Source: Bryobacterales bacterium KBS 96 (GTDB lineage Bacteria; Acidobacteriota; Terriglobia; Bryobacterales; Bryobacteraceae). From it: a stretch of DNA of 64,000 nt. The translations under genes and the position numbers were made by a program. Positions within the stretch are counted from its first letter, which is position 1. Each line of letters starts with the position of its first letter. The notes beneath the pieces are model-generated. The model saw only the letters and a program-made list of their open reading frames with translations. It made no database searches and had not been told where the DNA came from. The stretch lies in assembly GCA_000381625.1 (NCBI GenBank), contig KB906767.1, forward strand, positions 2,024,629 through 2,088,628, given 5' to 3'. Shown here piece by piece: positions 17,819 through 26,937 of the stretch.

Positions 17819-18850
17819 TCACGACTTCTGAGCCAACGAAAGAATCCATAACGCCACAAGAATGACGATCATTCCGGAGGCGAGATAAGCGCGGACGCGT
17901 GAGCCGGCGCCCTTCCATTCGCCCGTAAGGACGCCAGCCACGTTGCTGGTCACGATGATCGTTCCCATCAGCAGCGGCCAGCCGACCACCGTGCCGAAGC
18001 CCCCCATCCGGTAAACGCCGAGACCGTAAACGGCGAGGCCTCCAAACCAGAACGCTCCCATCAACGCGCCGTAAAACCAGTTCAGGCCGGAACCGGGCAT
18101 CCAGAACCTCTTCAGCGTCGAATTTTTTCGCAACAGGTAAACACAATACAGACAGTTTGCGAGGAATCCTCCCGTTGTTGCGGGGGCCGCCACTACATTC
18201 GACATCCACACCTGCGACACGCCAAGTTCGCGCGCGTGCACCAGCGCTTCCGCGCCGAACGCATAGCAGAAATTGAGAGCCGACGAAAGCAAGCCGGAGC
18301 CGATGCAGACCATTAGACCGGCAAGGAAAGACGCTTTCACCACAACGCCGCGATCCGATGTCTCGGACGCCTTATCCTTATCGCGCAGCGATCCGGCGCG
18401 CGCCGCGAGAGCAATGCCGAGCAGCATCACGGCCGTTCCGGCGAAATAGAGTTGGCCCTGGGTGGACCCGAGTTTTTCCGGCGTGAGCACAAGCAGCGGA
18501 ACCAGCGACCCGATGGAAGCGCTTAGACCCAGAATGATCGCGAGGCCAAGCCCGATTCCCAACATGTTCAACCCCAAGCCCGTTAGCGTCGCGCCGGCGC
18601 CCCAGCAAACGCCGAATCCCGCAATGGCCGCGATCGTCTTTGCCGAAGTAAGGTGATACACCTCGCTCCATTGCGGCACGGTCGCCCAGGTAAGCAGCCA
18701 CGGAAATACGACGAGGCCCGAAAACGCGAACACCAGCCAGATATTTTCGAAATTCCAGCGGCGGGCGAACTTCATGGGCGCCGCAAACAAACCTTGCAGT
18801 ACTCCCGCGGCGAGCACAATGCCCGCGCCCAACAGAATCTCGATGTTCAT
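17819..18850 (-). CDS. rhaT: RhaT-type L-rhamnose/proton symporter
   Basis: 343 residues with about ten hydrophobic segments and AGGAG six bases before the ATG. GAGIVLAAGVLQGLFAAPMKF at the N-terminus, GFGVCWGAGATLTGLGLNMLGIGLG in the middle and GWPLLMGTIIVTSNVAGVLTGEWKGAG near the end are characteristic of the RhaT family, which imports L-rhamnose with protons. It is the last gene of a minus-strand operon, 15 bases after a solute-binding-like protein. Rhamnose itself is inferred from the family; a related sugar is possible. Confidence 0.9.
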   Translation of the reverse strand: MNIEILLGAGIVLAAGVLQGLFAAPMKFARRWNFENIWLVFAFSGLVVFPWLLTWATVPQWSEVYHLTSAKTIAAIAGFGVCWGAGATLTGLGLNMLGIGLGLAIILGLSASIGSLVPLLVLTPEKLGSTQGQLYFAGTAVMLLGIALAARAGSLRDKDKASETSDRGVVVKASFLAGLMVCIGSGLLSSALNFCYAFGAEALVHARELGVSQVWMSNVVAAPATTGGFLANCLYCVYLLRKNSTLKRFWMPGSGLNWFYGALMGAFWFGGLAVYGLGVYRMGGFGTVVGWPLLMGTIIVTSNVAGVLTGEWKGAGSRVRAYLASGMIVILVALWILSLAQKS

Positions 18851-18865
18851 AAAGAGCTCCTGGCC

Positions 18866-20119
18866 TTACTGGCCGGCGATCTGCTTCAGCCGTAAGCCTT
18901 GCGCCTTTTTGGCGGCAGCCCGGAGAAGTTCGTTGGCGGGCTTTTTCGTTTGAATCGTCTGCAACACCAGCTCATCAATGATAGAGGCGATCTCCGGCCA
19001 ATCCGCGCGGCGGGGCAGTTCCCTGGCATTCGCGTGCAGATCGTCGAGCCGGTTGTAAAACGGAATTGTTCTATTGATTTCCGGATCGGCCCATGTGGAC
19101 CTCCGGCAGCCGATCGCGCCTTCGAGCGTCAACAGCTTGTCCATATGCTCCGACAGGCAGTGTCGCAAAAATGCATATGCAACTTCGCTGTGCGGACTTC
19201 CGGCGGCAATCGACAAAAGCCAATAGATATTTAGAGAGGTTGAATTGCCGCCGGAGGCGTGCGGCACATTCGCGATATTGACGCGGCCCTTCACTCGGGA
19301 CTCGGGAAGAGTTTCGCACATTGCGGCAAAACCGAACCAGTTGACCATCATCGCGCCTTCGCCTGCGGCAAACGCGAGGCCTGATTTCACAGAATCCATT
19401 TCGCGGCAATGTGGGTGCACGGCGGAATCGTCCTGGAGCATCGTGCGATAGAAACCGAGGGCCTCTCTGCACTCCGGTGTGTCGAATTGAACCTTTCCGG
19501 AGCCGTCAATCAATTCCCCGCCGCGCGTCCATAACTGGAGCAGGAAATCGTAAACGGTATTGTGCCCATCCGGGAAGGCCGCGAACACGGCCCCGTAGAG
19601 ACCTTCACCGGGCTTCTGAAGGAATCGGGCAATTCGATGAAATTCATCCCAGGTTTGGGGCGGCGCGAGCGCCGTTCCGAAAGCGGTTCGGTACTCGTCC
19701 CGCCGCTTCGGATCTTCAAACAAATCCTTGCGATAAATCAGGCACTCGGGCCCGTCGTGATACGGCGTCCCGAGCACACGCCCATCCATGTCTTGCAGGC
19801 GCAGCAGAGAAGCGCTCCAGCCATGGGGGAAATCGTCGGGCGGGCTATCTCGCAGGAACGGAGCCAAATCCACTACGGACCCTGAAGCATTCGCCGACGC
19901 AATCCAATCGGTATTCAGAAAGGCTACATCCCAGTCGCCACGCCGCAGTCCATCAAGGGTAAACAGAGTTTCCACAAGCGAGTGCAGATCGAACGCTTGC
20001 GCGTCGAGAACTAGTCCCGTATGGGCGTTAGCCTCGAAAGCCGTCCATTGCTTGCGCACGGCCGATTCAAAGGGGCCGAACTTGCGGACCGCGATGCGGA
20101 ACGATTGTTCACGTTTCAC
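18866..20119 (-). CDS. extracellular-solute-binding-like protein without signal peptide (1)
   Basis: 417 residues. The GTG at 20119 overlaps the MaoC stop (GTGA), fixing the start and leaving no room for an export signal; the N-terminus is [17 protein letters not shown]. The body is a family 1 sugar-binding protein: [46 protein letters not shown] and [14 protein letters not shown]. No ABC permease or ATPase is nearby. The absence of a leader and the co-operonic CoA-transferase and MaoC genes suggest an intracellular substrate-recognition role, or loss of the export signal. It is paralogous in fold to the protein at 21800-22957. Confidence 0.82.
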   Translation of the reverse strand: MKREQSFRIAVRKFGPFESAVRKQWTAFEANAHTGLVLDAQAFDLHSLVETLFTLDGLRRGDWDVAFLNTDWIASANASGSVVDLAPFLRDSPPDDFPHGWSASLLRLQDMDGRVLGTPYHDGPECLIYRKDLFEDPKRRDEYRTAFGTALAPPQTWDEFHRIARFLQKPGEGLYGAVFAAFPDGHNTVYDFLLQLWTRGGELIDGSGKVQFDTPECREALGFYRTMLQDDSAVHPHCREMDSVKSGLAFAAGEGAMMVNWFGFAAMCETLPESRVKGRVNIANVPHASGGNSTSLNIYWLLSIAAGSPHSEVAYAFLRHCLSEHMDKLLTLEGAIGCRRSTWADPEINRTIPFYNRLDDLHANARELPRRADWPEIASIIDELVLQTIQTKKPANELLRAAAKKAQGLRLKQIAGQ

Positions 20120-20637
20120 GACTTCTCGACCCCGTTCTGAAAGGCCGAGGGGTCGCGATATTTCGCTGTCTGCAGATGCTCGCAATAAAGCACCAGTTCC
20201 CCCGGATGCTTGAAAACTTCGTAGGCGACGCGCACCATGCCCATCTCCGCGTATTTCGGCTGTTTCTCCAGATTGGTGCGAATTGTGTAGATGGTATCAC
20301 CGATGAAAACCGGCTTGATGAAGCGCAGCCGGTCGTAACCATAGCTGAATGTATGAACGCAGTTGTGGGCCATGAGGCCAAGTCCCAGGCTGAAAACCAT
20401 CGCGCCGGCGACGAGTCTTCGTCCGAACACACCCTCCTCGGTGGCGAATACATCATCCGCGACGTACGGGTGCATATCGAGCACCAGGGCATTGAACATC
20501 ATGCTCTCCCCTTCGGAAATCGTGCGCCGGATGGAACGCGCGCGCTGTCCGATCTCGAAGTCTTCGTAGTGCCAATCTTCGGCGTTCCAGATCGCAATTT
20601 CTTTGTGCTTTGCAGGATCGGGATTGGGGTTTGTCAT
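20116..20637 (-). CDS. MaoC-like (hotdog fold) dehydratase
   Basis: 173 residues from the ATG at 20637, which overlaps the CaiB stop (ATGA). [21 protein letters not shown] is the opening strand of MaoC hydratases, and the hotdog central helix is [41 protein letters not shown] and [17 protein letters not shown] are also typical. In the family's (R)-specific enoyl-CoA hydratases the catalytic Asp/His follow F-A; here the helix region shows [12 protein letters not shown] with Asp and His present. It probably hydrates the acyl-CoA made by the adjacent CoA-transferase. Confidence 0.86.
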   Translation of the reverse strand: MTNPNPDPAKHKEIAIWNAEDWHYEDFEIGQRARSIRRTISEGESMMFNALVLDMHPYVADDVFATEEGVFGRRLVAGAMVFSLGLGLMAHNCVHTFSYGYDRLRFIKPVFIGDTIYTIRTNLEKQPKYAEMGMVRVAYEVFKHPGELVLYCEHLQTAKYRDPSAFQNGVEKS

Positions 20638-21791
20638 CGCTCTCGTTCCGGTAAAGAAAATTCGTGCGCAAGCTGGTCCGTATGTTCGCCCAATCTGGGT
20701 GCGCCGCGCGGGCTCTTCAGCAACGCGCCGTCGATCCGTATAGGACAGCGCGTTGTTCTGAGCGTCGCGCCTTCTTGCGTACCGGCCTCCTGAATCATAT
20801 CGAGCGCTTGAAAACCCTCCTGCTCGAACAATCTCGGCCAGGTATAGACGTCCGAGCACCACACGTCGGCTGGTTCGAGAATGGCGAGCCAGTGTCCGGT
20901 CGTGCCGGTTTTCAGGTGCTCCGCGAGAATTGTTTTGATTTCGTCGCGGCGCTTGAACAACGATTTCGGATCGCCGTACGCGAGCAGCGCGGGACATCCG
21001 AGCAGTTCGCCAAGCCGGGTGACGGAGCCCATCGCGAGCGCGAGGAAACCGTCGGCGGTCGCGTAGATGCCATAGGGCGCACCGAGATATGCGTGCGCAT
21101 TATTCACGGCGCTTCGATGCGGCAATTGGCCGCCATCGTTCAAATGCGTCGTCAACACCTCAAATTGGAAATCGAGGATGGATTCGAGCAAGCTGACCTC
21201 GACCTTCCCGCCGGCCCCGGTGATCCCGCGGCGCACCAGGCAGGCGAGAATGCCCTGCACAAGATGGGCGCCGGCAAAAAGATCGACGACGGCCAACCCG
21301 AACGGAACCGGCGGTTGATCCGCATCGCCGCTGAGCCAGGTAAGCCCGGACAAAGATTGCAGCAGCAGATCCTGCCCTGGTTTGTTGCGCCATGGCCCCT
21401 GCTGGCCGTAGCCCGTCACTTCTCCGTAGACCAGACGAGGATTCAGCTTGCGCACAGCCTCGTAATCGAAACCGAGCTTCTCCATTACACCTGGGCGAAA
21501 GTTCTGAATCATCACATCGGCATGGCGCAGCAGTTCGCGGACACGCTTCTGATCATGAGCGTTCTTCAGATCGGCGGCAAAGCTTTCCTTGTTCCGATTG
21601 ATTGAGTGAAACAGTGTGCTGACGCCGTCCAGTTCAAGGTTCGAAATGTAGAGCTGTCGGCAAAGATCGCCCGTTTGCGGCCGCTCTATTTTCACAACCC
21701 GCGCGCCCAGATCCGCAAGGCGCAGGGATGCCGAAGGGCCCGCGAGAAATTGGCTGAAATCGATAACCAGCAGTCCGTCGAGCGGTCTCAT
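20634..21791 (-). CDS. CaiB/BaiF-type (family III) CoA-transferase
   Basis: 385 residues. [33 protein letters not shown] is the classic N-terminus, followed by [36 protein letters not shown] and [10 protein letters not shown] with the probable catalytic Asp141. The family moves CoA between organic acids without an ATP cost. It starts eight bases after the solute-binding-like gene at 21800 and overlaps the MaoC gene, so acid activation followed by hydration is the likely sequence of steps. The acid is unknown. Confidence 0.92.
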   Translation of the reverse strand: MRPLDGLLVIDFSQFLAGPSASLRLADLGARVVKIERPQTGDLCRQLYISNLELDGVSTLFHSINRNKESFAADLKNAHDQKRVRELLRHADVMIQNFRPGVMEKLGFDYEAVRKLNPRLVYGEVTGYGQQGPWRNKPGQDLLLQSLSGLTWLSGDADQPPVPFGLAVVDLFAGAHLVQGILACLVRRGITGAGGKVEVSLLESILDFQFEVLTTHLNDGGQLPHRSAVNNAHAYLGAPYGIYATADGFLALAMGSVTRLGELLGCPALLAYGDPKSLFKRRDEIKTILAEHLKTGTTGHWLAILEPADVWCSDVYTWPRLFEQEGFQALDMIQEAGTQEGATLRTTRCPIRIDGALLKSPRGAPRLGEHTDQLAHEFSLPERER

Positions 21792-21799
21792 AACACCGC

Positions 21800-22957
21800 C
21801 TACTCCGCCTCTATCTGAATTTTCTCGAGCATACGGTTCAATTCGTTCAGCGCCATTTTCTCCTCGCCGCCCCCCGTAAGATAGTTGTGAACGACCGGCC
21901 CGGCTGCATCCTGGAATGCAAGATAGCCGTTGAATCGAGGCCGGAGATACGCAGCATCGAGCGTCGGCAGCGCATTCTCAAAGAAATGATTGCAACGCCG
22001 ATTCACCTCTTCATTCCGCCACGCGCCGCGGTAGCCGGGCTGGCCGCCCGAATCGAAATAAATCGTTGTCTGGCACCCCGCGCTCGCGACATATTGTGCG
22101 TACTGCGCGGCGATTTCCTTGTCCTGACAGCGCGCGGAGATCGCGAGGCCAGCGCCGCCGAGAGTAGAGCGGCAAATGCCTGCGCCATCGATTTTGACAA
22201 GGCCGCCGGTTTCGAGCACGTGCTTGGAATACCCGGGTCGTCCGTAATTGGAGTAACCGTAGGCAAAAGGACAGTACGCGACGGTATCGCCCGCCGACAG
22301 GCACTGCCACGTGGCGATCGGGTTCCGGTGAAAGCACTCCGGATCGCAGAGCGACAATAGCTCGCGCAGCATCCGCAACGCCGTGATGCCGATCTCCCGA
22401 TCGACGACCTGGCCTGGAAGATCGAAAGGATCTTCGCCCAATGCCGCGCAGAGCATGTAGAAATTCATCAGACTATCGATTGCAAGACCGGGAACGGCAA
22501 CGAGCCCGCGCCGGGCGATGCTCAGCAGCTCGGACCACGTTTGGGGAACGGCGGCTTCCGCCTGCAGCAAGAGATCGGGGCGCCACCCGCTGACGGGAGC
22601 GGCAGCATCAATTGCCAGCGCCCACTGACGGCCTCCAAATTGGTAACTCTCGTGGGAACGGCCAGCGGAATTCCGCGCCTGATCCTCCAGGAAGTGGCGC
22701 GGCAGGTAATCGTCCAGAGGAAGCAGCGCATCGTGCTCGGCAACATGCCCGGCGGAGGGGTGATCGATGACGAGCAGGTCGAACCGCTTCGCCAATTCGT
22801 CGATTGGATAGTCCGCGAACTGTTGCAACGAACGGACCTGCCATTGGATATCGACGTGCGAATGCAGCTCCGTAAAACGCTGGGCTGTCGCCACCATCGG
22901 CAAATAGCCGCGTGTATGCCGCCAGGTAATGCCGGTGAGTTGTATCGGAGTTCGCAA
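21800..22957 (-). CDS. extracellular-solute-binding-like protein without signal peptide (2)
   Basis: 385 residues from a TTG at 22957; no strong ribosome site is visible. The fold begins at once with [24 protein letters not shown], so there is no signal peptide. The body is solute-binding-like: [48 protein letters not shown] and [20 protein letters not shown]. It is the first gene of the five-gene minus-strand operon (this gene, CaiB, MaoC, second binding-like protein, RhaT). Two leaderless binding-like proteins around CoA-handling enzymes is a pattern I associate with soil bacteria, but their role is not established. Confidence 0.82.
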   Translation of the reverse strand: MRTPIQLTGITWRHTRGYLPMVATAQRFTELHSHVDIQWQVRSLQQFADYPIDELAKRFDLLVIDHPSAGHVAEHDALLPLDDYLPRHFLEDQARNSAGRSHESYQFGGRQWALAIDAAAPVSGWRPDLLLQAEAAVPQTWSELLSIARRGLVAVPGLAIDSLMNFYMLCAALGEDPFDLPGQVVDREIGITALRMLRELLSLCDPECFHRNPIATWQCLSAGDTVAYCPFAYGYSNYGRPGYSKHVLETGGLVKIDGAGICRSTLGGAGLAISARCQDKEIAAQYAQYVASAGCQTTIYFDSGGQPGYRGAWRNEEVNRRCNHFFENALPTLDAAYLRPRFNGYLAFQDAAGPVVHNYLTGGGEEKMALNELNRMLEKIQIEAE

Positions 22958-23189
22958 GATTTGATTTTATTAGTGGATGAATATTGTGTCAATGAAATGA
23001 AGACCCATGCCCGCGCCCTCATTGGTCGCGGTTCAGTGCAGTACCGGAGCGCGCCCACGCCAAGCGTTGAACCACGACTGTGAAGGAGCGGACGTCCTCA
23101 AGCAATCTGATGCTCTGCTGTTGCTATGCAGCCGCGCCTAACGCAACGTCTTCTCCGGCATCGGCGCGATACTCAAAAGCGGAGATGCA
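22958..23189. other. divergent intergenic region with repeat copies
   Basis: The region lies between the minus-strand binding-protein operon and the plus-strand SDR gene, so both promoters should be here. An AT-rich stretch (22965-23000) next to the operon start is the best place for its promoter. Positions 23024-23091 hold two degenerate repeat pieces: a GGTCGCGGTTCAGTGCAG copy resembling 36645-36665, and an inverted CTCCTTCACAGTCG copy. Confidence 0.4.
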
Positions 23190-23999
23190 ATGGACTTCAA
23201 CGGGAAAGTAGTCGTAGTGACGGGAGCAGGTTCCGGCATCGGCGCGGCCTGTGTCCGCGAATTTACGAGCAGGAACGCCGCAGTCGCGATGGTGGATCGC
23301 AAGGCGCGGGCGGATGGCGAAGCCTCCCGCGACTCACGCGCAACAGGGGCGGTGGTCGAGTATTTCCAGGCAGACCTCAGTTTGCGGCCGGAGGTGGAAA
23401 GACTGATTCCGGAAATTGTCCACCGTTTTGGAGGAATCGATGTGCTGGTGAACAATGCCGGAATCCAGCGTTACGGCTCCGTCACGACAATCGACGAAGA
23501 GCAATGGGACGAAGTGATGGACGCCAATTTGAAAAGCGCCTTTCTTATGTCGAAATTCGCCATTCCGGAAATGATCAAGCGTGGCGGTGGCGCCATTGTG
23601 ATTACGGGATCGGTGCAGTCAGTGACCGCTCAACGCAACTCGGCGCATTATGTCGTAAGCAAGCACGGTCTTCTGGGATTGGCGCGGTCGATTGCGCTCG
23701 ATTTTGGAAGCCAAAACATTAGAGCTAATTGCGTGATGCCGGGCGCGATCGACACGCCAATGCTGCGCTGGGCCGCATCCCTCGATTCCGATCCGGACCG
23801 CGTCCTCGCGGCGTGCGACCGCCTGCACATCCGGGGCAAAATGGGCGAACCCGAGGAGGTTGCTCGCGTCATCGCATTCCTCGCCAGCGATTTGGCTTCG
23901 TTTATTACCGGGGCGGCGATCCCGGTTGATGGCGGCCTGTTGACGCCGACCGGCGGGATGCTGTCACAAGAGACGGGAACGGGCGGGGCGAACCCTTGA
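23190..23999 (+). CDS. SDR-family NAD(P)-dependent oxidoreductase
   Basis: 269 residues. The cofactor motif TGAGSGIG is at residues 11-18, NNAG at 88-91, and the catalytic set is Ser141, Tyr154 and Lys158 (SAHYVVSKHG). The C-terminal NCVMPGAIDTPM and SFITGAAIPVDGG segments are standard for classical SDRs. It is divergent from the CoA-transferase operon and probably oxidises a sugar or hydroxy-acid in the same catabolic route (2-keto-3-deoxy-rhamnonate type enzymes look similar). That assignment is inference. Confidence 0.9.
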   Translation: MDFNGKVVVVTGAGSGIGAACVREFTSRNAAVAMVDRKARADGEASRDSRATGAVVEYFQADLSLRPEVERLIPEIVHRFGGIDVLVNNAGIQRYGSVTTIDEEQWDEVMDANLKSAFLMSKFAIPEMIKRGGGAIVITGSVQSVTAQRNSAHYVVSKHGLLGLARSIALDFGSQNIRANCVMPGAIDTPMLRWAASLDSDPDRVLAACDRLHIRGKMGEPEEVARVIAFLASDLASFITGAAIPVDGGLLTPTGGMLSQETGTGGANP

Positions 24000-24085
24000 A
24001 CCGAAGCCGGTCGCGGCGCCGGTTCACCAAACACTATCCGCGCACCCAGGGACCGCGGCCTGCCTCACAGGCGGCACGTATTCAG

Positions 24086-25417
24086 CTATAGTCTGACGAT
24101 CTTGGGAGAGGAGAAGGATTTCACCGCATTTCGGGTGTCGAGAACCAGTCTGGATGTCTCGATGAGCTTCGCATAATTGAAGCCGGAATGATCGGTGACG
24201 ATCACAACGCAATCCGCTTCGGCGACGATTCCGTGGTCATCGGCTGCAAACAGGCGCTCCCCATCGTCGATCCGCACTGAAGGCACAAACGGATCGGTGT
24301 AAGTGACCCGGGTTCCGCGGCAGCGCAACAGGTGGATGATATCGAGCGCGGGAGATTCACGAACGTCGTCGATGTCCTTTTTGTAGGCGACCCCCATCAA
24401 ATGAACGTGCGAGTTCCGCAACGGTTTGCCATGATCGTTGAGAGCGTTCTGAATTTTATCGACGACGAAATGGGGCATCTGCCCATTGATATACCCTGCG
24501 AGTTCGATAAACCGCGCCTCAATTCCGGCTTGGCGCGTCTTCCAGGAAAGATAAAAGGGATCGACCGGAATGCAGTGGCCGCCCAGGCCAGGACCGGGAT
24601 AGAAAGGCATAAAGCCAAAGGGTTTGGTGGCGGCCGCGTCGATCACTTCCCAGATATTGATTTTCATGCGATCGCACATAACGGCCATTTCGTTGACCAG
24701 GCCGATATTGATCATGCGGAACGTATTCTCAAGCAGCTTTACCATTTCGGCGACCTGAGTGGAGCTGACGGAAACGACCGTCTCAAGCGCCTGGGAATAG
24801 AACAAGGCACCTAGCCGCGTACACTCCGGAGTGACGCCACCCACCACCTTAGGAATATTCCTAGTGCGGTACTGGGCGTTACCTGGATCGACGCGTTCCG
24901 GGGAGAAACAGAGGAAGAATTCTTCACCGACACGCAGGTTTGGTTTTTGTAAAGCCGGTAAAACCAGCTCATCGGTAGTACCTGGATAGGTCGTCGATTC
25001 GAGGATGACCAGCGTTCCCGGATGCAAATGCTGGCTGATCTGGTTGCAGGCGGACACGATGTAACTCATGTCCGGGTCTTTTGTTTTCCGCAGCGGTGTC
25101 GGCACACAGATATTAATGGTGTCCAAATGCGCGATCGCGGAAAAATCGGAGGTGGCTGTCAGTTTGCCGCTTTCGACGAGTTCGGCGAGTTCTTCCGACC
25201 GGATGTCGGCAACGTGCGACCGGCCGAGATTGATGCCGTCGACCTTCGATTGCTGCAAATCGATTCCCGTAACGGTGAAACCCGCTTTGGCGAACTCCAC
25301 CGCGAGCGGGAGGCCAACATAGCCGAGACCTACGATTCCGACCCGCGCCGAACGCGCGCGAATTTTCTCCGACAGTGATTCAACCCAAACTTCTGGTTCT
25401 GTTTTCGTGAGCAGCAT
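24086..25417 (-). CDS. UDP-N-acetylhexosamine 6-dehydrogenase (WbpA-like)
   Basis: 443 residues. The NAD site is VGIVGLGYVGLPLAVEFAKAGF. The bridging region has KLLENTFRMINIGLVNEMA. The catalytic Cys282 lies in PGPGLGGHCIPVDP, whose GGHCIPVDP form is typical of UDP-GlcNAc/UDP-ManNAc dehydrogenases rather than UDP-glucose dehydrogenase. The C-terminal domain contains GVAYKKDIDDVRESPALDII. It makes a UDP-HexNAc uronic acid in the cytoplasm. It is the last gene of the kinase-regulator operon (12-base gap) and could supply the amino-sugar genes at 49241-54832. Confidence 0.93.
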   Translation of the reverse strand: MLLTKTEPEVWVESLSEKIRARSARVGIVGLGYVGLPLAVEFAKAGFTVTGIDLQQSKVDGINLGRSHVADIRSEELAELVESGKLTATSDFSAIAHLDTINICVPTPLRKTKDPDMSYIVSACNQISQHLHPGTLVILESTTYPGTTDELVLPALQKPNLRVGEEFFLCFSPERVDPGNAQYRTRNIPKVVGGVTPECTRLGALFYSQALETVVSVSSTQVAEMVKLLENTFRMINIGLVNEMAVMCDRMKINIWEVIDAAATKPFGFMPFYPGPGLGGHCIPVDPFYLSWKTRQAGIEARFIELAGYINGQMPHFVVDKIQNALNDHGKPLRNSHVHLMGVAYKKDIDDVRESPALDIIHLLRCRGTRVTYTDPFVPSVRIDDGERLFAADDHGIVAEADCVVIVTDHSGFNYAKLIETSRLVLDTRNAVKSFSSPKIVRL

Positions 25418-25429
25418 CTAAAATGACAC

Positions 25430-26929
25430 CTACATCCTTGTTTCGTATCGAATGATAAAACTGGCGTCCGCTTCGGAAGACACCCTGCGCTTCGAGCCAG
25501 CCGAAATCGGTACAGCATCTTCGAGGCCAAGTTTCTTCATTTTGTATAGGAGCGCCTTGTAGTCGATCTTCAGAAGCGCCGCGGCCTGTTTCCGATTCCA
25601 ATGAGTCGCATTCAGCGCCGCTTTGATGGCCTCGCTTTCGGCCTGTTCCTTGGCCTTGGTTACCTGCTCCAAAATCGGCGAGGCCGGGGCTGCCGGTTCG
25701 CTGCGGGAAACGGGCAACATCTCATTTCCCTTGGAGGAGGCCGAACGCATGGCGCGTTCCTGCAATTCGGAAATAATCAGACTGGCGTTGCCGAGCACGA
25801 TAAACTTCCGGATCACGTTTTCGAGCTCGCGAATATTACCGGGCCAACTGTGATTCATGAGCGCCCGCTGGAGAGGAGCGGTGAGAGCCGCCGCTGGAGT
25901 TCCCGGCGTGCTATGTTTCTGCAGGAAGATTTCGGCAAGCGCCAGAATGTCGTCTTTTCGCTCACGCAGCGGCGGAAGCCGGAGATTGATCACGTTCAAT
26001 CGATAGAACAGATCCTCGCGGAAGGTCTTCTTTGCGATACCCTCTTCGAGGTTGGCGTGGGTCGCCGCAATGACGCGCACGTCGACGTGGATGGTTTCCT
26101 TGCCGCCGACACGCTGAAATTCGGAATCCTGTAGCACTTGCAACAGCTTGGCTTGCAGTTTAAAGTCCATGTCGCCGATTTCATCGAGAAGGATTGTCCC
26201 GCCATCGGCGATCTCGAACATGCCCGATTTCTTCTGAAAAGCGCCTGTAAATGCGCCCTTTTCATAGCCAAATAGCTCGCTTTCGACCAATTCCGAAGGC
26301 AAGGCGGCGCAGTTCAGTTTCAAAAACGGCCGATTGGCGCGCCGCGAGACCGAGTGCAGGTGACGGGCGAGCATCTCCTTCCCGGACCCGGTTTCGCCCT
26401 GAATCAGAACCGTGGCCTCGGATGAGCCGATTTGGGTTGCCAGCGCTTCGATTTCTCGCATTCTGGCATTACCGCCGAAAAATGTTCCCTTGCTGTTCAA
26501 CGGCAGACGGCGGACGGCGAGGCCAGCGGACGATGACGCGACGCGCTCGACCGCTTTCGCCACGGCCTTGCTCAGATCTTCGTGATTCACGGGCTTGACA
26601 AGGAGGTCCGTGGCTCCACATCGCCGCGCTTCGATGGCCTCGTGCGGAGAGGCATCGGCGGAAATCATGATCACCGGCAACTGCTTATCGAAGCTGCGGA
26701 TTTCACGCAGTACCGAAAGGCTGTCTTTTCCAGCCATTCCAAAGGCGAGCAGCACCGCCTGGACGCTCGATTCTCCAGTCCCATCCTGCAGATAGCCCAG
26801 CACCTCGTCTCCGTCCTGCGCCGTATCGACGGCGTAGCCCTGGCAACGGAGCACTGTCTCGAAGTAGCTACGCACCTCGAGTTCATCCTCGGCCACAACA
26901 ATTCGTAAACTTCTGTAATCTCGCTGCAT
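25430..26929 (-). CDS. sigma54-dependent response regulator with degenerate receiver
   Basis: 499 residues from the ATG at 26929, eight bases after the kinase stop. Domains: receiver (8-125), AAA+ (about 155-390) and Fis-type HTH (about 435-480). The AAA+ domain has GETGSGKEML, GAFTGA for sigma54 contact, and LLDEIGDMD. The HTH is AALNATHWNRKQAAALLKIDYKALLYKMKKLGL. In the receiver the acidic pair (AEDE) and the Lys (LVKP) are present, but the acceptor Asp is replaced by Ala62 (VLLAFGMAGKDS, GCC codon). It should therefore not be phosphorylated in the usual way. It resembles PrsR-type regulators of exopolysaccharide loci. Confidence 0.92.
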   Translation of the reverse strand: MQRDYRSLRIVVAEDELEVRSYFETVLRCQGYAVDTAQDGDEVLGYLQDGTGESSVQAVLLAFGMAGKDSLSVLREIRSFDKQLPVIMISADASPHEAIEARRCGATDLLVKPVNHEDLSKAVAKAVERVASSSAGLAVRRLPLNSKGTFFGGNARMREIEALATQIGSSEATVLIQGETGSGKEMLARHLHSVSRRANRPFLKLNCAALPSELVESELFGYEKGAFTGAFQKKSGMFEIADGGTILLDEIGDMDFKLQAKLLQVLQDSEFQRVGGKETIHVDVRVIAATHANLEEGIAKKTFREDLFYRLNVINLRLPPLRERKDDILALAEIFLQKHSTPGTPAAALTAPLQRALMNHSWPGNIRELENVIRKFIVLGNASLIISELQERAMRSASSKGNEMLPVSRSEPAAPASPILEQVTKAKEQAESEAIKAALNATHWNRKQAAALLKIDYKALLYKMKKLGLEDAVPISAGSKRRVSSEADASFIIRYETRM

Positions 26930-26937
26930 AGATCGAT

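Noticed and set aside
20664-21605. 313-residue plus-strand frame opposite the CoA-transferase.
   Set aside because: It mirrors the codon structure of a clear CaiB gene and its translation has no recognisable domain; high GC creates such antisense frames.
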